Of a DNA stretch of 64,000 nucleotides, positions 1 to 8,907 are shown one piece after another (positions within the stretch are counted from its first letter, which is position 1; each line of letters starts with the position of its first letter). A model generated the notes under the pieces. That model saw only the letters and a list, made by a program, of their open reading frames with translations, did not search any database and was not told where the DNA came from. Location: positions 1 through 64,000 of the forward strand of contig CBDDIB010000001.1 of assembly GCA_965228695.1 (NCBI GenBank), written 5' to 3'. The DNA comes from JAJFJD01 sp965228695 (GTDB taxonomy: Bacteria > Pseudomonadota > Alphaproteobacteria > UBA8366). The position numbers and the translations under genes are program-made.

Positions 1-723
1 CTTGAATGCACCGGCATCTTCACCAACCGCGACCAGGCCGCCCTGCATCTGGAAGCCGGCGCGAAACGCGTTCTGGTATCGGCACCGGCAAGCGGCGCCG
101 ACCTCACCGTCGTTTACGGCGTGAACGATGACCAACTCAAGGCCGAACACACGATCATCTCCAACGCGTCCTGCACCACGAACTGCCTGGCGCCGGTCGC
201 CTATGTCCTGAACCAGGCGATCGGTATCGACCGCGGCTTCATGACCACGGTGCACGCTTTCACCGGCGACCAGTCGACGGTGGACACGCTGCATAGCGAT
301 CTTCGCCGGGCGCGCGCTGCATCGGCGTCGATGATCCCAACCTCGACCGGTGCCGCGAAGGCCGTCGGCCTGGTGTTGCCGGAACTGAACGGAAAGCTCG
401 ATGGCACCGCCATTCGCGTACCGACGCCGAACGTGTCGATGATCGATTTGAAATTCGATGCATCGCGCGACACCGACCCCGAAGAGGTCAACGGCGCGAT
501 CAAACAGGCGGCCGCCGGCGCGCTCGATGGCGTTCTCGCGACCAACGACGAGCCGTTGGTCTCAATCGATTTCAACCACAATGCGGCAAGCTCCGTCTTC
601 GACCTGACGCAGACGCAGGTCATCGACGGCCGCCTGGTCCGCGTGCTGTCCTGGTACGACAACGAGTGGGGCTTCTCCAACCGGATGTCGGACACGGCCG
701 CGGCGATCGGAAAACTCGGCTGA
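1..723 (+). CDS. gap: Glyceraldehyde-3-phosphate dehydrogenase, type I (5' end outside window)
   Basis: Oxidises glyceraldehyde 3-phosphate to 1,3-bisphosphoglycerate with NAD(P) in cytoplasmic central carbon metabolism. The frame is open from base 1, so the gene is cut by the window edge; 240 C-terminal residues are visible. The catalytic cysteine sits in the canonical SNASCTTNCLAP motif encoded near base 165, followed by the substrate loop with VHAFTGDQ and the conserved SWYDNEWGF near the C-terminus. The NAD-binding Rossmann half is mostly outside the window. The first ATG inside the window (121) is internal, not the start. Family assignment is secure. Confidence 0.97.
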   Translation, partial: LECTGIFTNRDQAALHLEAGAKRVLVSAPASGADLTVVYGVNDDQLKAEHTIISNASCTTNCLAPVAYVLNQAIGIDRGFMTTVHAFTGDQSTVDTLHSDLRRARAASASMIPTSTGAAKAVGLVLPELNGKLDGTAIRVPTPNVSMIDLKFDASRDTDPEEVNGAIKQAAAGALDGVLATNDEPLVSIDFNHNAASSVFDLTQTQVIDGRLVRVLSWYDNEWGFSNRMSDTAAAIGKLG

Positions 724-1139
724 ACGAAACGGTAAAAGCTGTCACGGTCCACAATCTCCGCCAGGCGATGGCCGCCGCTTCCGCGGCGGCCGGCGTCGGG
801 CGGCGAATCGTCCTGCTGAGCCCGCCCGATGCGGCCGGCACCCTTGGGCCGGCCGTTTTTCTCTCGATGGCCGAATCCGCGCAGCGCGCCTATCCAACGG
901 TCGAAATCGAAGCGATGCTGGATTGCGGTCAATCGCCCGGATTTGCGGCGGCCGCGCTCCGGCATGGTCACACGGCGATTCGCTACGATGGTCCGGCCGT
1001 CGACGCCATCCGGGACATTGCCGGCCAGATCGGAGCGGCGGTTCACCGGGAGCGCCCGCCGTCAATCGACCTAGGCGTGATCGAAACCGCGGGCGACGAT
1101 CCAGAGGACGCCTGCCGTGATTGGATGCGCAACCGCTAG
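666..1139 (+). CDS. Conserved hypothetical protein downstream of gap
   Basis: Unknown function. It reads as a soluble alpha/beta protein with the segments VTVHNLRQA near the N-terminus and AMLDCGQSPG in the middle; this resembles a small conserved protein I recall from glycolytic gene clusters of alphaproteobacteria (recollection, not a search). The start is unsettled. ATG 666 lies inside gap in another frame; a CTG at 720 would overlap the gap stop; ATG 768 would remove the conserved-looking N-terminal part. It probably shares a transcript with gap. Low GC-skew or transfer signs are not apparent. Confidence 0.6.
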   Translation: MGLLQPDVGHGRGDRKTRLNETVKAVTVHNLRQAMAAASAAAGVGRRIVLLSPPDAAGTLGPAVFLSMAESAQRAYPTVEIEAMLDCGQSPGFAAAALRHGHTAIRYDGPAVDAIRDIAGQIGAAVHRERPPSIDLGVIETAGDDPEDACRDWMRNR

Positions 1140-1150
1140 ACGGGTCCGAG

Positions 1151-1624
1151 TCAAAGAAAGATAAGACCCTTTATGCCGGTGTAGATACCGACACAGAAAG
1201 ATATCCCGGACACGATCATGACACGGAAGGCCAGAAGTTTTTGCGTCGCCGCCCGTTTGAGGATCGCCCGCACGTCCGGACGCACTTCCTCGCGCGGGGT
1301 GTCGGCGCCCTGTTCCGCAAGCGCCTTCTCGTCACCCGCCCGCGACAAGCGGAACAGTGTCCAGGCGGCAAATGCGATGAGCGTCCCCACCGCGGTCAGC
1401 CATACCGCGGCATTGATGTCCTCATAGGCATCATTGGTGGCGTCGACACGGGTCATCAGAATCGAAAAGAAGGTGCAGGCCGGGATATTGGCAAGGAACA
1501 AGTACCGAACCAAATCCTCGGGCTGCCAACCCGTGCGATGTTCGCCTCCGTACAGGCTGCCCGGCGTCAGCGTATCGTAGACTTCCTTATCCAGCGCTTT
1601 GCGCTGGCCGAACAAACTCCACAT
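1151..1624 (-). CDS. Small hypothetical membrane protein
   Basis: 157 aa, function unknown. It has a hydrophilic N-terminus (MWSLFGQRKALDK), then three likely membrane segments at roughly residues 44-62, 74-93 and 134-152, separated by a charged loop rich in Glu, Arg and Asp. An ATG 31 codons upstream (1717) also keeps the frame, but the intervening residues look like translated non-coding sequence, so 1624 is preferred. It converges with the preceding hypothetical gene and sits between gap and a LysR regulator. Nothing indicates its substrate or partner. Confidence 0.6.
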   Translation of the reverse strand: MWSLFGQRKALDKEVYDTLTPGSLYGGEHRTGWQPEDLVRYLFLANIPACTFFSILMTRVDATNDAYEDINAAVWLTAVGTLIAFAAWTLFRLSRAGDEKALAEQGADTPREEVRPDVRAILKRAATQKLLAFRVMIVSGISFCVGIYTGIKGLIFL

Positions 1625-2184
1625 TCCAACAGCCTCTTTCGCCAGGGTCGTTTCCCGATTGCGCGATGATAGTCGACCCGGGACGCTGGCGGGAGGGAAA
1701 TATGTCGGTCCCGCCAAAGAAGAATTGTGGCAGAGCGGTTCAAGCGTTGTCGCAGTTCTACGCGCCGCAAATTTTTAGCAAACAGTGTATTCGATTAAAT
1801 CCATCGACAATCACGGACACATAACAATTGTGTGAGATCGCGCGGGCTTGGTGAAGCGTGCGCGGAAACCGAATCCGTCCCGGAATTACGTGGTTACCGC
1901 ACTCTAACGTTAGTAGATACCGTCGGATATTCCTAACGTCGCGAAAAACAATAAATCTCGATTTTCATGCTCAATATCGGCGATCGATCGAATTGTTCGA
2001 TTATTAGAATCGACAAATTTGGACGAACAATTTCTTCGTTACTTTAAAACGTTGCATTCCATTGACGCGACACTAATTCAAAAGGTAAGCAGAATATGTC
2101 CTTTGTTTTTCGCAACCTTCATTTTGGCCGTGACACTTGTCGCGCACGGGGTGTCGCCCGGTCTGTCCAGGGAGGGATTGGCCT
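1625..2184. other. AT-richer intergenic region upstream of LysR gene
   Basis: About 560 bases without a credible gene. The stretch from roughly 1780 to 2130 is visibly richer in A and T than its surroundings and contains short palindromes such as CTAACGTTAG (about 1911-1920) and a perfect 9-bp inverted repeat, AATTGTTCG at 1991-1999 and CGAACAATT at 2024-2032. This is a plausible regulatory region for the LysR gene and for the divergent membrane-protein gene. No promoter can be assigned with confidence. Confidence 0.45.
1991..2032. repeat. 9-bp inverted repeat upstream of LysR gene
   Basis: Perfect arms AATTGTTCG and CGAACAATT separated by 24 bases, about 150-190 bases upstream of the LysR start codon. 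It could be an autoregulatory LysR-type site, but its spacing is wider than the usual T-N11-A box, so this is only a suggestion. Confidence 0.3.
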
Positions 2185-3039
2185 ATGGATGTCGATTTAG
2201 CACGCACATTTCTGACGATCACCGAAACCGCACATTTCGGCAAAGCCGCGCGCGCCCTGAACGTCACACAATCCACGATTAGCGCGCGCATCAAGACGCT
2301 CGAGGATCTACTCGGCCAACCCCTGTTTGTCCGTAGCAAAACCGGAACGACGTTGACGCCGGCCGGCAGCAAATTCAAGAGCTCGGCGGAGATGATGATT
2401 CGAATTTGGGAACAAGCCCGACAGCAGGTCGGCACGCCGTCGGAATACCAATCCATGATCAGTGTGGCGGGCGAGTTGACGCTGTGGGATCAACTTCTGC
2501 TCCGCTGGCTGCCCTGGATGCGGTCGTCGCTGCCCGATGTCGCCGTCCGCGCCGAAGTGCTGCAAATGGAAAGCCTGATGCACCGACTGGCCGAGGGCTC
2601 GATCGACCTCGGCATCATGTATGCACCGGTGAACCGGCCGGGGCTCGAGGTCGAAACGCTGCTCGACGAAGAACTGGTCCTGGTGTCGACCGGCAACGAG
2701 GCCATCGTGCCGGGGCACCGGTCCTATGTCTTCGTCGATTGGGGAACGTCCTTCCGGCTCGATCACGAAAACGCCTATCCAAGCGCCGATACGCCGGCCC
2801 TGACCGTCAGCCCCAGTCAATTCGGGCTGACATACATTTTGGAAAACGGCGGCGCCGGGTACTTCCCGACTCGGCTGGTCCGGGAACCCTTGGAGAGCGG
2901 CCATCTTCGGATTGCGGACTCGGCTGCTCGTTTCCGGCATCGCATCTACATGATCTACAACAACGACCGGACCGACGAGCGCTTCAATACCGCCTTGCAA
3001 GGGCTACGCTTCGTCGCCGCGCGGGAAACCGAGGACTAA
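2185..3039 (+). CDS. LysR family transcriptional regulator
   Basis: 284 aa, the usual LysR length. The N-terminal winged helix-turn-helix (residues 1-60) reads MDVDLARTFLTI, then HFGKAARALNVTQSTISARIKTLE, matching the family signature. The C-terminal part (about 90-280) is a periplasmic-binding-protein-like effector domain. Start 2185 is chosen because a GGAGGG Shine-Dalgarno lies 8-14 bases upstream; the longer in-frame extension to 2137 covers that site. Effector and targets are unknown: it stands alone between a membrane-protein gene and the aldolase gene. Control of neighbouring carbon-metabolism genes is possible but not shown. Confidence 0.92.
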   Translation: MDVDLARTFLTITETAHFGKAARALNVTQSTISARIKTLEDLLGQPLFVRSKTGTTLTPAGSKFKSSAEMMIRIWEQARQQVGTPSEYQSMISVAGELTLWDQLLLRWLPWMRSSLPDVAVRAEVLQMESLMHRLAEGSIDLGIMYAPVNRPGLEVETLLDEELVLVSTGNEAIVPGHRSYVFVDWGTSFRLDHENAYPSADTPALTVSPSQFGLTYILENGGAGYFPTRLVREPLESGHLRIADSAARFRHRIYMIYNNDRTDERFNTALQGLRFVAARETED

Positions 3040-3163
3040 AATCTTCCGGTTTACCTCGTCTCGGTAGGGCCTGCGCCCCCTGGTGGCATTGCCAAAATCC
3101 CACCACTCGGGTATGTCGTCGAAGAAGAATTGACGGATAATCCGAGATGAGGAATAGGCCAAA

Positions 3164-4084
3164 ATGAAGGTCACACAGCGCGTTCGCAAGATACTCGCGA
3201 ATTACGAAAGCGATAACCCGGGCACCAAATCGAACATTGCCAGAATCCTGATGCACGGTCGGCTGGGCGGCAGCGGCAAGATGGTCATTTTGCCGGTCGA
3301 TCAAGGCTTCGAGCATGGCCCGGCGCGCAGTTTCGCCAAGAATGCGCCCGCCTACGATCCTCACTACCACTACCAACTCGCGGTCGACGCCGGATTGAAC
3401 GCCTATGCAGCGCCGCTCGGCATGCTGGAGGCCGGCGCCGACAGTTTCGCTGGCGCCGTCCCCACGATCCTCAAGCTGAACAGCTCGAACAGCCACGCCA
3501 CCGCCAAGGATCAGGCGGTTTACGGCAGCATCGGCGACGCGCTTCGCCTGGGCTGCGCCGCCGTCGGCTTCACGATCTACCCGGGCGCGGACGACCAGTT
3601 CGAAATGATGGAAGAATTCCGCGAGCTTGCAGAGGAGGCAAAGGCGTTCGGACTGGCTGTCGTGCTTTGGTCCTATCCGCGCGGCGGCAACCTGTCGAAG
3701 ACCGGCGAAACCGCGATCGACGTGACCGCCTATGCGGCCCACCTCGCCGCGGAAATGGGCGCGCATATCATCAAGGTGAAACCGCCGATGGCCGACATCG
3801 AGCAGGACGACGCCCGTAAGGTATACGAGGCCGAAGGGATCGACGTGTCCACGCTGCCGGCGCGGATCGCGCATGTGATGCAGTCCGCCTTCAATGGCCG
3901 ACGCCTCGTTGTCTTCTCCGGTGGCGCCGCCAAGGACCTGGACGGCGTCCTCGACGAAATCCGCCAGGTTCGCGACGGCGGCGGCAACGGGTCGATCATC
4001 GGACGGAATACGTTCCAGCGCCCGCGCGAGGAAGCGCTTTCGATGCTGGATACCATCATCAAGATCTACCAGGGCAAAGCTTGA
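3164..4084 (+). CDS. fba: Class I fructose-bisphosphate aldolase (DeoC/LacD-type fold)
   Basis: Cleaves fructose 1,6-bisphosphate to dihydroxyacetone phosphate and glyceraldehyde 3-phosphate through a Schiff base. At 306 aa it matches bacterial/archaeal-type class I aldolases and not the metal-dependent class II family. Visible motifs are LPVDQGFEHGP near the N-terminus, the likely Schiff-base lysine in HIIKVKPP at about residue 205, and the phosphate-binding FSGGAAKD and IIGRNTFQR segments. It overlaps the thiE start (TTGA), so the two are translationally coupled. In related genomes this gene commonly follows pgk; no pgk is present here. Confidence 0.94.
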   Translation: MKVTQRVRKILANYESDNPGTKSNIARILMHGRLGGSGKMVILPVDQGFEHGPARSFAKNAPAYDPHYHYQLAVDAGLNAYAAPLGMLEAGADSFAGAVPTILKLNSSNSHATAKDQAVYGSIGDALRLGCAAVGFTIYPGADDQFEMMEEFRELAEEAKAFGLAVVLWSYPRGGNLSKTGETAIDVTAYAAHLAAEMGAHIIKVKPPMADIEQDDARKVYEAEGIDVSTLPARIAHVMQSAFNGRRLVVFSGGAAKDLDGVLDEIRQVRDGGGNGSIIGRNTFQRPREEALSMLDTIIKIYQGKA

Positions 4085-4719
4085 CCGAAGACAGCCGCTG
4101 CCGGCTTTACCTGATTACGCCGCCCCGGATCGAACCGGCGGCTTTCGCCGATCCGCTTTCGGCGGCGCTGGACGCCGGCGATGTCGGGAGCGTTCAGCTT
4201 CGTCTCAAGGATGTGGACGACGACCAAATTCGCATTGCCGCCGATATCCTACGGCCCATTACGCAGCAACGCGACGTCGCGTTCATCATGAATGACCGGC
4301 CGGATCTGGCGGTGGAAACCGGCTGCGACGGTGTCCACGTCGGCCAGGAAGACGCGTCCTACGCCGACGCCCGAGCAATGGTGGGCGACAATGCGATTGT
4401 CGGCGTCACCTGCAAGAACTCACGTCATCTCGCGATGGAAGCGGCGGAACAGGGCGCGGATTACGTGGCGTTCGGCGCCTTTTTCCATTCGACGACAAAA
4501 CCGCCGAAGAACATCGCCGAACCCGAGATTCTGGAATGGTGGGATGGCCTTATGACCGTGCCGAGCGTCGCCATCGGCGGGATCACGATCGAGAACTGTG
4601 GCCCGCTGGTCGCCGCCGGTGCGGATTTCCTCTCGGTCATTTCCGGCGTTTGGGACTATCCGGACGGCCCCGCGGCGGCGGTCCGGGCGTTCAACGAAGC
4701 AATTGCCGAGATTGCCTGA
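4081..4719 (+). CDS. thiE: Thiamine phosphate synthase
   Basis: Joins 4-amino-5-hydroxymethyl-2-methylpyrimidine diphosphate with thiazole phosphate to give thiamine phosphate. 212 aa TIM barrel with LYLITPP at the N-terminus, VQLRLKD, the pyrophosphate-binding FIMNDRPDLA, DGVHVGQED, the VAFGAFFHSTTKP loop and VAIGGIT. Translation appears to begin at TTG 4081, which overlaps the aldolase stop by four bases. The usual FGP-x-T-x-TK loop is slightly altered here, so a TenI-like variant is a remote alternative. It sits in a fba-thiE-efp-suhB array. Confidence 0.9.
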   Translation: MTEDSRCRLYLITPPRIEPAAFADPLSAALDAGDVGSVQLRLKDVDDDQIRIAADILRPITQQRDVAFIMNDRPDLAVETGCDGVHVGQEDASYADARAMVGDNAIVGVTCKNSRHLAMEAAEQGADYVAFGAFFHSTTKPPKNIAEPEILEWWDGLMTVPSVAIGGITIENCGPLVAAGADFLSVISGVWDYPDGPAAAVRAFNEAIAEIA

Positions 4720-4779
4720 GTCCCCGCAAACCGCTATAACCGCGCCGCCGTACGCAATCCCTAGAATAAGGTAAGACCC

Positions 4780-5349
4780 ATGAAGATCGATGGGAACGAA
4801 ATTCGACCTGGCAACGTAATCGAACATCAGGGTCGATTGTGGCGCGCCGTGAAAACTCAGCATGTCAAACCGGGCAAGGGCGGCGCCTTCCTGCAGGTGG
4901 AACTCAAGGAAGTCCGCGATGGGACCAAGCTGAACGAACGATTTCGCTCGTCGGAGTCCGTGGAGCGGGTACGCCTCGATCAGAAGGAGCATCAATTCCT
5001 CTATGCCGACGGCGACGCGCATACCTTCATGGACAACGAAACCTACGATCAGGTCACTCTGGACCGCGCGATGATCGGTGAAGAGGCCGTAGCCTACCTC
5101 CAGGACGGCATGACGGTGATGATCGAATCCTACGAGGGGTCGCCGATCAGCGTCGCGCTGCCGGAACAAGTGGTGCTGGAAATCGTCGAAGCCGATGCGG
5201 TCGTGAAAGGCCAAACCGCGTCGTCATCCTACAAACCGGCAGTGCTGGAGAACGGGGTCAAAACGCTGGTCCCGCCGCATATCGCCGCCGGTACACGGGT
5301 CGTCATCAACACCGCCGACGGCAGTTACGTCGAGCGGGCGAAAGACTGA
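4780..5349 (+). CDS. efp: Elongation factor P
   Basis: Promotes peptide-bond formation on ribosomes stalled at polyproline stretches. 189 aa with the standard three-domain layout: an N-terminal KOW-like domain and two OB domains. The conserved loop VKPGKGGAF carries Lys33, the position that is lysylated by EpmA in many bacteria. The C-terminal domain has VALPEQVVLEI and the closing GTRVVINTADGSYVERA. A weak AAGGT ribosome site precedes ATG 4780. The very proline-rich protein encoded 1.5 kb downstream would be an obvious EF-P client; that link is inference. Confidence 0.97.
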   Translation: MKIDGNEIRPGNVIEHQGRLWRAVKTQHVKPGKGGAFLQVELKEVRDGTKLNERFRSSESVERVRLDQKEHQFLYADGDAHTFMDNETYDQVTLDRAMIGEEAVAYLQDGMTVMIESYEGSPISVALPEQVVLEIVEADAVVKGQTASSSYKPAVLENGVKTLVPPHIAAGTRVVINTADGSYVERAKD

Positions 5350-5358
5350 TCCGCCCTT

Positions 5359-6174
5359 ATGGCTCGCCGCTCCGCCCTTCTTAACGTCATGATCCGGGCG
5401 GCCGAACGCGCCGGCCGGGCCCTTATCCGGGATTTCGGCGAAGTCGAACAGTTGCAGGTCAGCCGGAAAGGACCGGCCGATTTCGTCAGCACCGCCGACC
5501 TGAAGGCCGAAAAAACCGTGCGGCGGGAACTCGAGCGCGCTCGGCCCGGCTACAATTTCCTGATGGAGGAAAGCGGCGAGACGAAAGGCACCAATCCCGA
5601 CTTCACGTGGATTGTCGACCCGCTGGACGGCACGACGAACTTCTTGCACGGCCTGCCGCATTTCTGCGTTTCGATCGGCTTGGCTCAGCATAAAGAAGTC
5701 GTCGCCGGCGTGATTTACGATCCGATCAAGGATGAAGTGTTCTGGGCGGAGAAGAACGAGGGCGCCTATCTGAACGATCGCCGCTTGCGTGTATCGGCCC
5801 GCAAGCAACTCACCGATTCGGTTCTTGCAACCGGGATTCCCTTTAGGATTCACGAGGGAAATAAGGTTAACGAAAAATTCATCGCGCAGCTTCAGACTGT
5901 TATGGGAAGGCTGTCCGGGGTTCGCCGTTTCGGTTCCGCGGCGTTGGATTTAGCGTATGTTGCCGCGGGCCGGTATGACGGATACTGGGAGAACGGCCTG
6001 AACCAATGGGACGTTGCCGCCGGTATTCTGATTGTCAGAGAGGCAGGCGGGTTCGTGACTGAAATCAACGGGCGGCGATACGAACTCGGCGCCCCGGATA
6101 TTCTCGCCGCGAACGACTCATTGCACGAACCGCTGGTGGGTTTGTTTGCGAACGCATCGGTGAAAGACAAGTAG
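5359..6174 (+). CDS. suhB: Inositol-1-monophosphatase family protein
   Basis: Mg-dependent sugar/inositol phosphate phosphatase; SuhB members also take part in rRNA antitermination. 271 aa with the EESGE segment, the metal-binding motif WIVDPLDGTTNFLHG (about residues 88-102) and the second signature WDVAAGILIVREAGG near residue 215, all intact. It begins nine bases after efp ends and is probably cotranscribed. Length and motif spacing fit the family exactly. Substrate specificity cannot be read from the sequence. Confidence 0.95.
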   Translation: MARRSALLNVMIRAAERAGRALIRDFGEVEQLQVSRKGPADFVSTADLKAEKTVRRELERARPGYNFLMEESGETKGTNPDFTWIVDPLDGTTNFLHGLPHFCVSIGLAQHKEVVAGVIYDPIKDEVFWAEKNEGAYLNDRRLRVSARKQLTDSVLATGIPFRIHEGNKVNEKFIAQLQTVMGRLSGVRRFGSAALDLAYVAAGRYDGYWENGLNQWDVAAGILIVREAGGFVTEINGRRYELGAPDILAANDSLHEPLVGLFANASVKDK

Positions 6175-6309
6175 GACGGAGAGTTGTTCTAATTTCGACG
6201 CTGCGTTATGTTCGACACTCAAATCGGGCTGAATAAGTAAATGAAAATGATCCGATTGAGTCGGGAGCATTAACCAGCGACAGGAACACAATATACGGTC
6301 AGAGGTTCC

Positions 6310-7746
6310 ATGTACGAGCGCGCTTCCCGAAATCCCGTCGGACAAGGTGTCCTGGCGGGCGTGTTCGCCGCACTATTGGTTGTCATCGCCGCCGATCGAC
6401 CGGCCGGCGCCCAATCCTATGGGGCGCCCAGCGTCGTCGTTGACGAATCGGTTTTGGACAAACTAGGACCGCCGCCGCAATCCTTGCCGGACGCGATCGT
6501 GCGCCCGCAACCGCAACGATACCGGCCGGCTCAGCAACCGGGGTACCGGTCGCCGCGGGGCACGCCGCCGGGTCGGCAGACGGGCCAATTGCTGCCGCCA
6601 CCGCCGGTACGACCGAAATCACGCATTATGGTGCCGGGCGCATCGCAGCCCGTGACGCCGGAGCCGACCCGCCGCGCCCGGGTCACACCGGCGCCGCGGA
6701 CGCCGGTTATCTCCCGGCCAACCGCCGCGCCGCAGATTGCGGCCCGGCCGCCGGCCCCGCCGGTGGTCAAACCGCAGCCGTCGAGCACGCCGACCCCGCC
6801 CGCCGTCGCGAAACCGGCAAAGCCGACTCCGCCGAAGGCGCCCGCGAGCGCGCTGAGCCAACCGCTTGCGCCGCCGCCGGTCGCCGCCCTGCCGAAGACG
6901 CCGCCGGCGCCGAGCCCGCCGGCCGCACCGAAAATCGCAGCGCCGACGCCACCCGCGACACCGAAGATTGCCACGCCGACGGCTCCGAAGGCGCCGGCAA
7001 CGCCGAAAATCGCGACGCCGTCGATCCCGAAAGCACCCGCCGCGCTGAAAATCGAGCCTCCGGCGGCGCCGAAAATTGCCGTGCCGTCGGTTAAACCGCC
7101 CGAAACGCCGAAAATTCCGCCGGTCGCGGCAAAGGCAACGCCGCAGCCGCCGAAAACACCGAGCGTCCCGGCGATCGTGCCGCCGTCGCCGCCGAAAGCG
7201 CCGTCTGAACCGAAAGTCGTAACACCGACACCGCCAGCCGCCCCGAAAGTTGCCGCACCGGCAGTCGTCGCGGCCGCCAAACCGGCGCCGAAGGCCACCC
7301 CGCGGTCGTTGCAGCCGCGCGCACCGGCCGTCGCGCCGCCGAACCCACCGAGCCCGCCTAAGGCTGCCGCGGGATCGGGCACACAGGTCGCGACCCTGAC
7401 GCCCTCCAAGGCCGAGCCGCCGCAGGTGCTGGATAACGGGAAGCTGTTCCGCATCCCGTTCGGCTCGACGTCGTCCGATATTCCGAATGCCGGCCAGGGA
7501 CAGCTCTCGAAATTGGCGCAGTTGATGAAGAAAGACAGCGCGATCCGAATCCAATTGTTGGGATATGCCGGCAGCACCAAGGATTCGGCGAGTAAGGCCC
7601 GTCGGCTTTCACTTTTCCGGGCCTTGTCGGTCCGCACGTATTTGATGAAGCAGGGCATCCGCAGCACTCGTATGGACGTGCGGGCGCTTGGCAATCGCGT
7701 CGAAGGCGGTACGCTCGACCGCGTCGACGCGGTAATCCGAAAATAG
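6310..7746 (+). CDS. Secreted Pro/Ala/Lys-rich protein with C-terminal OmpA-like domain
   Basis: 478 aa. A signal peptide is evident at residues 1-35 (hydrophobic core GVLAGVFAALLVVIAA, likely cleavage after AGA). Residues about 50-370 are a low-complexity segment of Pro, Ala, Lys and Thr with irregular units like PKIATPxxPKAP; such segments span periplasm or cell wall. The C-terminal 110 residues resemble an OmpA/peptidoglycan-associated domain (FRIPFGSTSSDIP, LLGYAG, RARRLSLFRALSVRTYL, MDVRALG). Start 6310 has AGAGG seven bases upstream. The following genes encode a MotA/TolQ-type and a MotB-type protein, so a shared envelope complex is inferred. Confidence 0.85.
   Translation: MYERASRNPVGQGVLAGVFAALLVVIAADRPAGAQSYGAPSVVVDESVLDKLGPPPQSLPDAIVRPQPQRYRPAQQPGYRSPRGTPPGRQTGQLLPPPPVRPKSRIMVPGASQPVTPEPTRRARVTPAPRTPVISRPTAAPQIAARPPAPPVVKPQPSSTPTPPAVAKPAKPTPPKAPASALSQPLAPPPVAALPKTPPAPSPPAAPKIAAPTPPATPKIATPTAPKAPATPKIATPSIPKAPAALKIEPPAAPKIAVPSVKPPETPKIPPVAAKATPQPPKTPSVPAIVPPSPPKAPSEPKVVTPTPPAAPKVAAPAVVAAAKPAPKATPRSLQPRAPAVAPPNPPSPPKAAAGSGTQVATLTPSKAEPPQVLDNGKLFRIPFGSTSSDIPNAGQGQLSKLAQLMKKDSAIRIQLLGYAGSTKDSASKARRLSLFRALSVRTYLMKQGIRSTRMDVRALGNRVEGGTLDRVDAVIRK
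6840..7345 (+). repeat. Degenerate repeat encoding Pro/Ala/Lys-rich linker
   Basis: Within the secreted protein gene the DNA is built of imperfect repeats around ccgaaaatcgc and gcgccgaag units, giving recurring PKIA-type tripeptides. The long glycine-rich reading frame on the opposite strand is a by-product of this composition. Confidence 0.7.
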
Positions 7747-7767
7747 CGGATAGCTCCGGTAGACCAC

Positions 7768-8898
7768 ATGACCAAGCCGAATCGCTACCTCACTCGCATG
7801 GTGGTGTTCCTTTTGATCGTCACCGTCGCGGTTGGGTTTCTGTTTCCGCCGCTGCGTCTTGCCTTCATGGCGAATGCGGTTCTGAACGGTGTGATCCTCG
7901 GCGCGCTGCTGATCGGCATCATCCATACCTTCCGCAATGTCACCATGCTGAGCCGTGAAGTCGAATGGCTGGACGATTTCCAGCGGGAAGACATCATCGC
8001 GGAAAGTGCGTCCACACCACGTCTGCTGGCGCCGATGGCCACCATGCTGGGCGAACACAAACCAGAGCGTCTCAATCTGTCGACCATCGCCATGCGATCA
8101 CTGCTCGACGGTATCGCCACGCGCCTCGACGAGGGCCGCGAGATATCGCGCTATATGATCGGCCTATTGGTATTTCTCGGCTTGCTCGGTACCTTCTGGG
8201 GCCTTCTGGGCACCGTCGACTCGATCAGCGACGTCATCGGCAGCTTGACGGCCGGCACCGCCGCTTCCACCGCCTTCGAAGAGTTGAAATCAGGCCTCAG
8301 GGCGCCATTGGCGGGCATGGGCACGGCGTTCAGTTCGTCGTTGTTCGGTCTGGCGGGATCCCTGGTCCTGGGTTTCCTGGCGCTGCAGGCCGGGCAGGCG
8401 CAAAACCGGTTCTATAACGATCTTGAGGAGTGGCTGTCGGGTCAAACCAAACTCGGCCGCGGCGGCATCGGCGGCGAGGGCGATCAGCCGATCCCGGCCT
8501 ATATCCAGGCACTGCTCGAACAGACGGCGGACGGTCTCGAGAATCTGCAGCGGACAATTGCGCGGAACGAAGACAGCCGCGGCGAGGAAAGCCGCCGGAT
8601 GCTCGAACTGAGCGAAGCGATCGCTTCGCTCGGCGACACCATTCGAACCGAACAGAACCTCATGCTGAAACTGGCCGAGGGCCAGATGGAACTCAAGCCA
8701 GCCCTGCTCCGCCTGAGTGAGATGAGCGGCAGTGGTTCGGCGCCCCATCCCGAACACTACCGCACCTTGGAAGCGTTGGTCGGGCGCATCGCCGAAGAAT
8801 TGGCCAACGGCCGTATCGAAACAGTTCAGGAAATCCGCTCGGAGATTCGCCTCCTCGCGCGCACGATCGCCGCGCTTGCCGAGGAGGCCGAGCCCTAG
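7768..8898 (+). CDS. MotA/TolQ/ExbB-type proton channel family protein
   Basis: 376 aa inner-membrane protein. There are two membrane segments near residues 10-30 and 34-52, a cytoplasmic stretch, then the pair typical of the MotA/TolQ/ExbB fold at about 127-150 (LLVFLGLLGTFWGLLGTV) and 185-208 (GMGTAFSSSLFGLAGSLVLG). The C-terminal 140 residues are a charged coiled coil. It lies 21 bases after the Pro-rich protein gene and 9 bases before a MotB/OmpA-type gene. No flagellar genes are nearby, so a stator of a cell-envelope machine fits better than a flagellar motor (inference). Confidence 0.87.
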   Translation: MTKPNRYLTRMVVFLLIVTVAVGFLFPPLRLAFMANAVLNGVILGALLIGIIHTFRNVTMLSREVEWLDDFQREDIIAESASTPRLLAPMATMLGEHKPERLNLSTIAMRSLLDGIATRLDEGREISRYMIGLLVFLGLLGTFWGLLGTVDSISDVIGSLTAGTAASTAFEELKSGLRAPLAGMGTAFSSSLFGLAGSLVLGFLALQAGQAQNRFYNDLEEWLSGQTKLGRGGIGGEGDQPIPAYIQALLEQTADGLENLQRTIARNEDSRGEESRRMLELSEAIASLGDTIRTEQNLMLKLAEGQMELKPALLRLSEMSGSGSAPHPEHYRTLEALVGRIAEELANGRIETVQEIRSEIRLLARTIAALAEEAEP

Positions 8899-8907
8899 GC
8901 CGCCGCC

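Noticed and set aside
6840..7345. Repeated units considered as a CRISPR array
   Set aside because: Repeats are irregular, in frame with a coding sequence, and lack uniform spacers.
6531..7775. A 414-residue Gly-rich open frame opposite the Pro-rich protein gene
   Set aside because: Gly-rich sequence arises from reading CCG/GCG repeats backwards; no signal peptide or family match.
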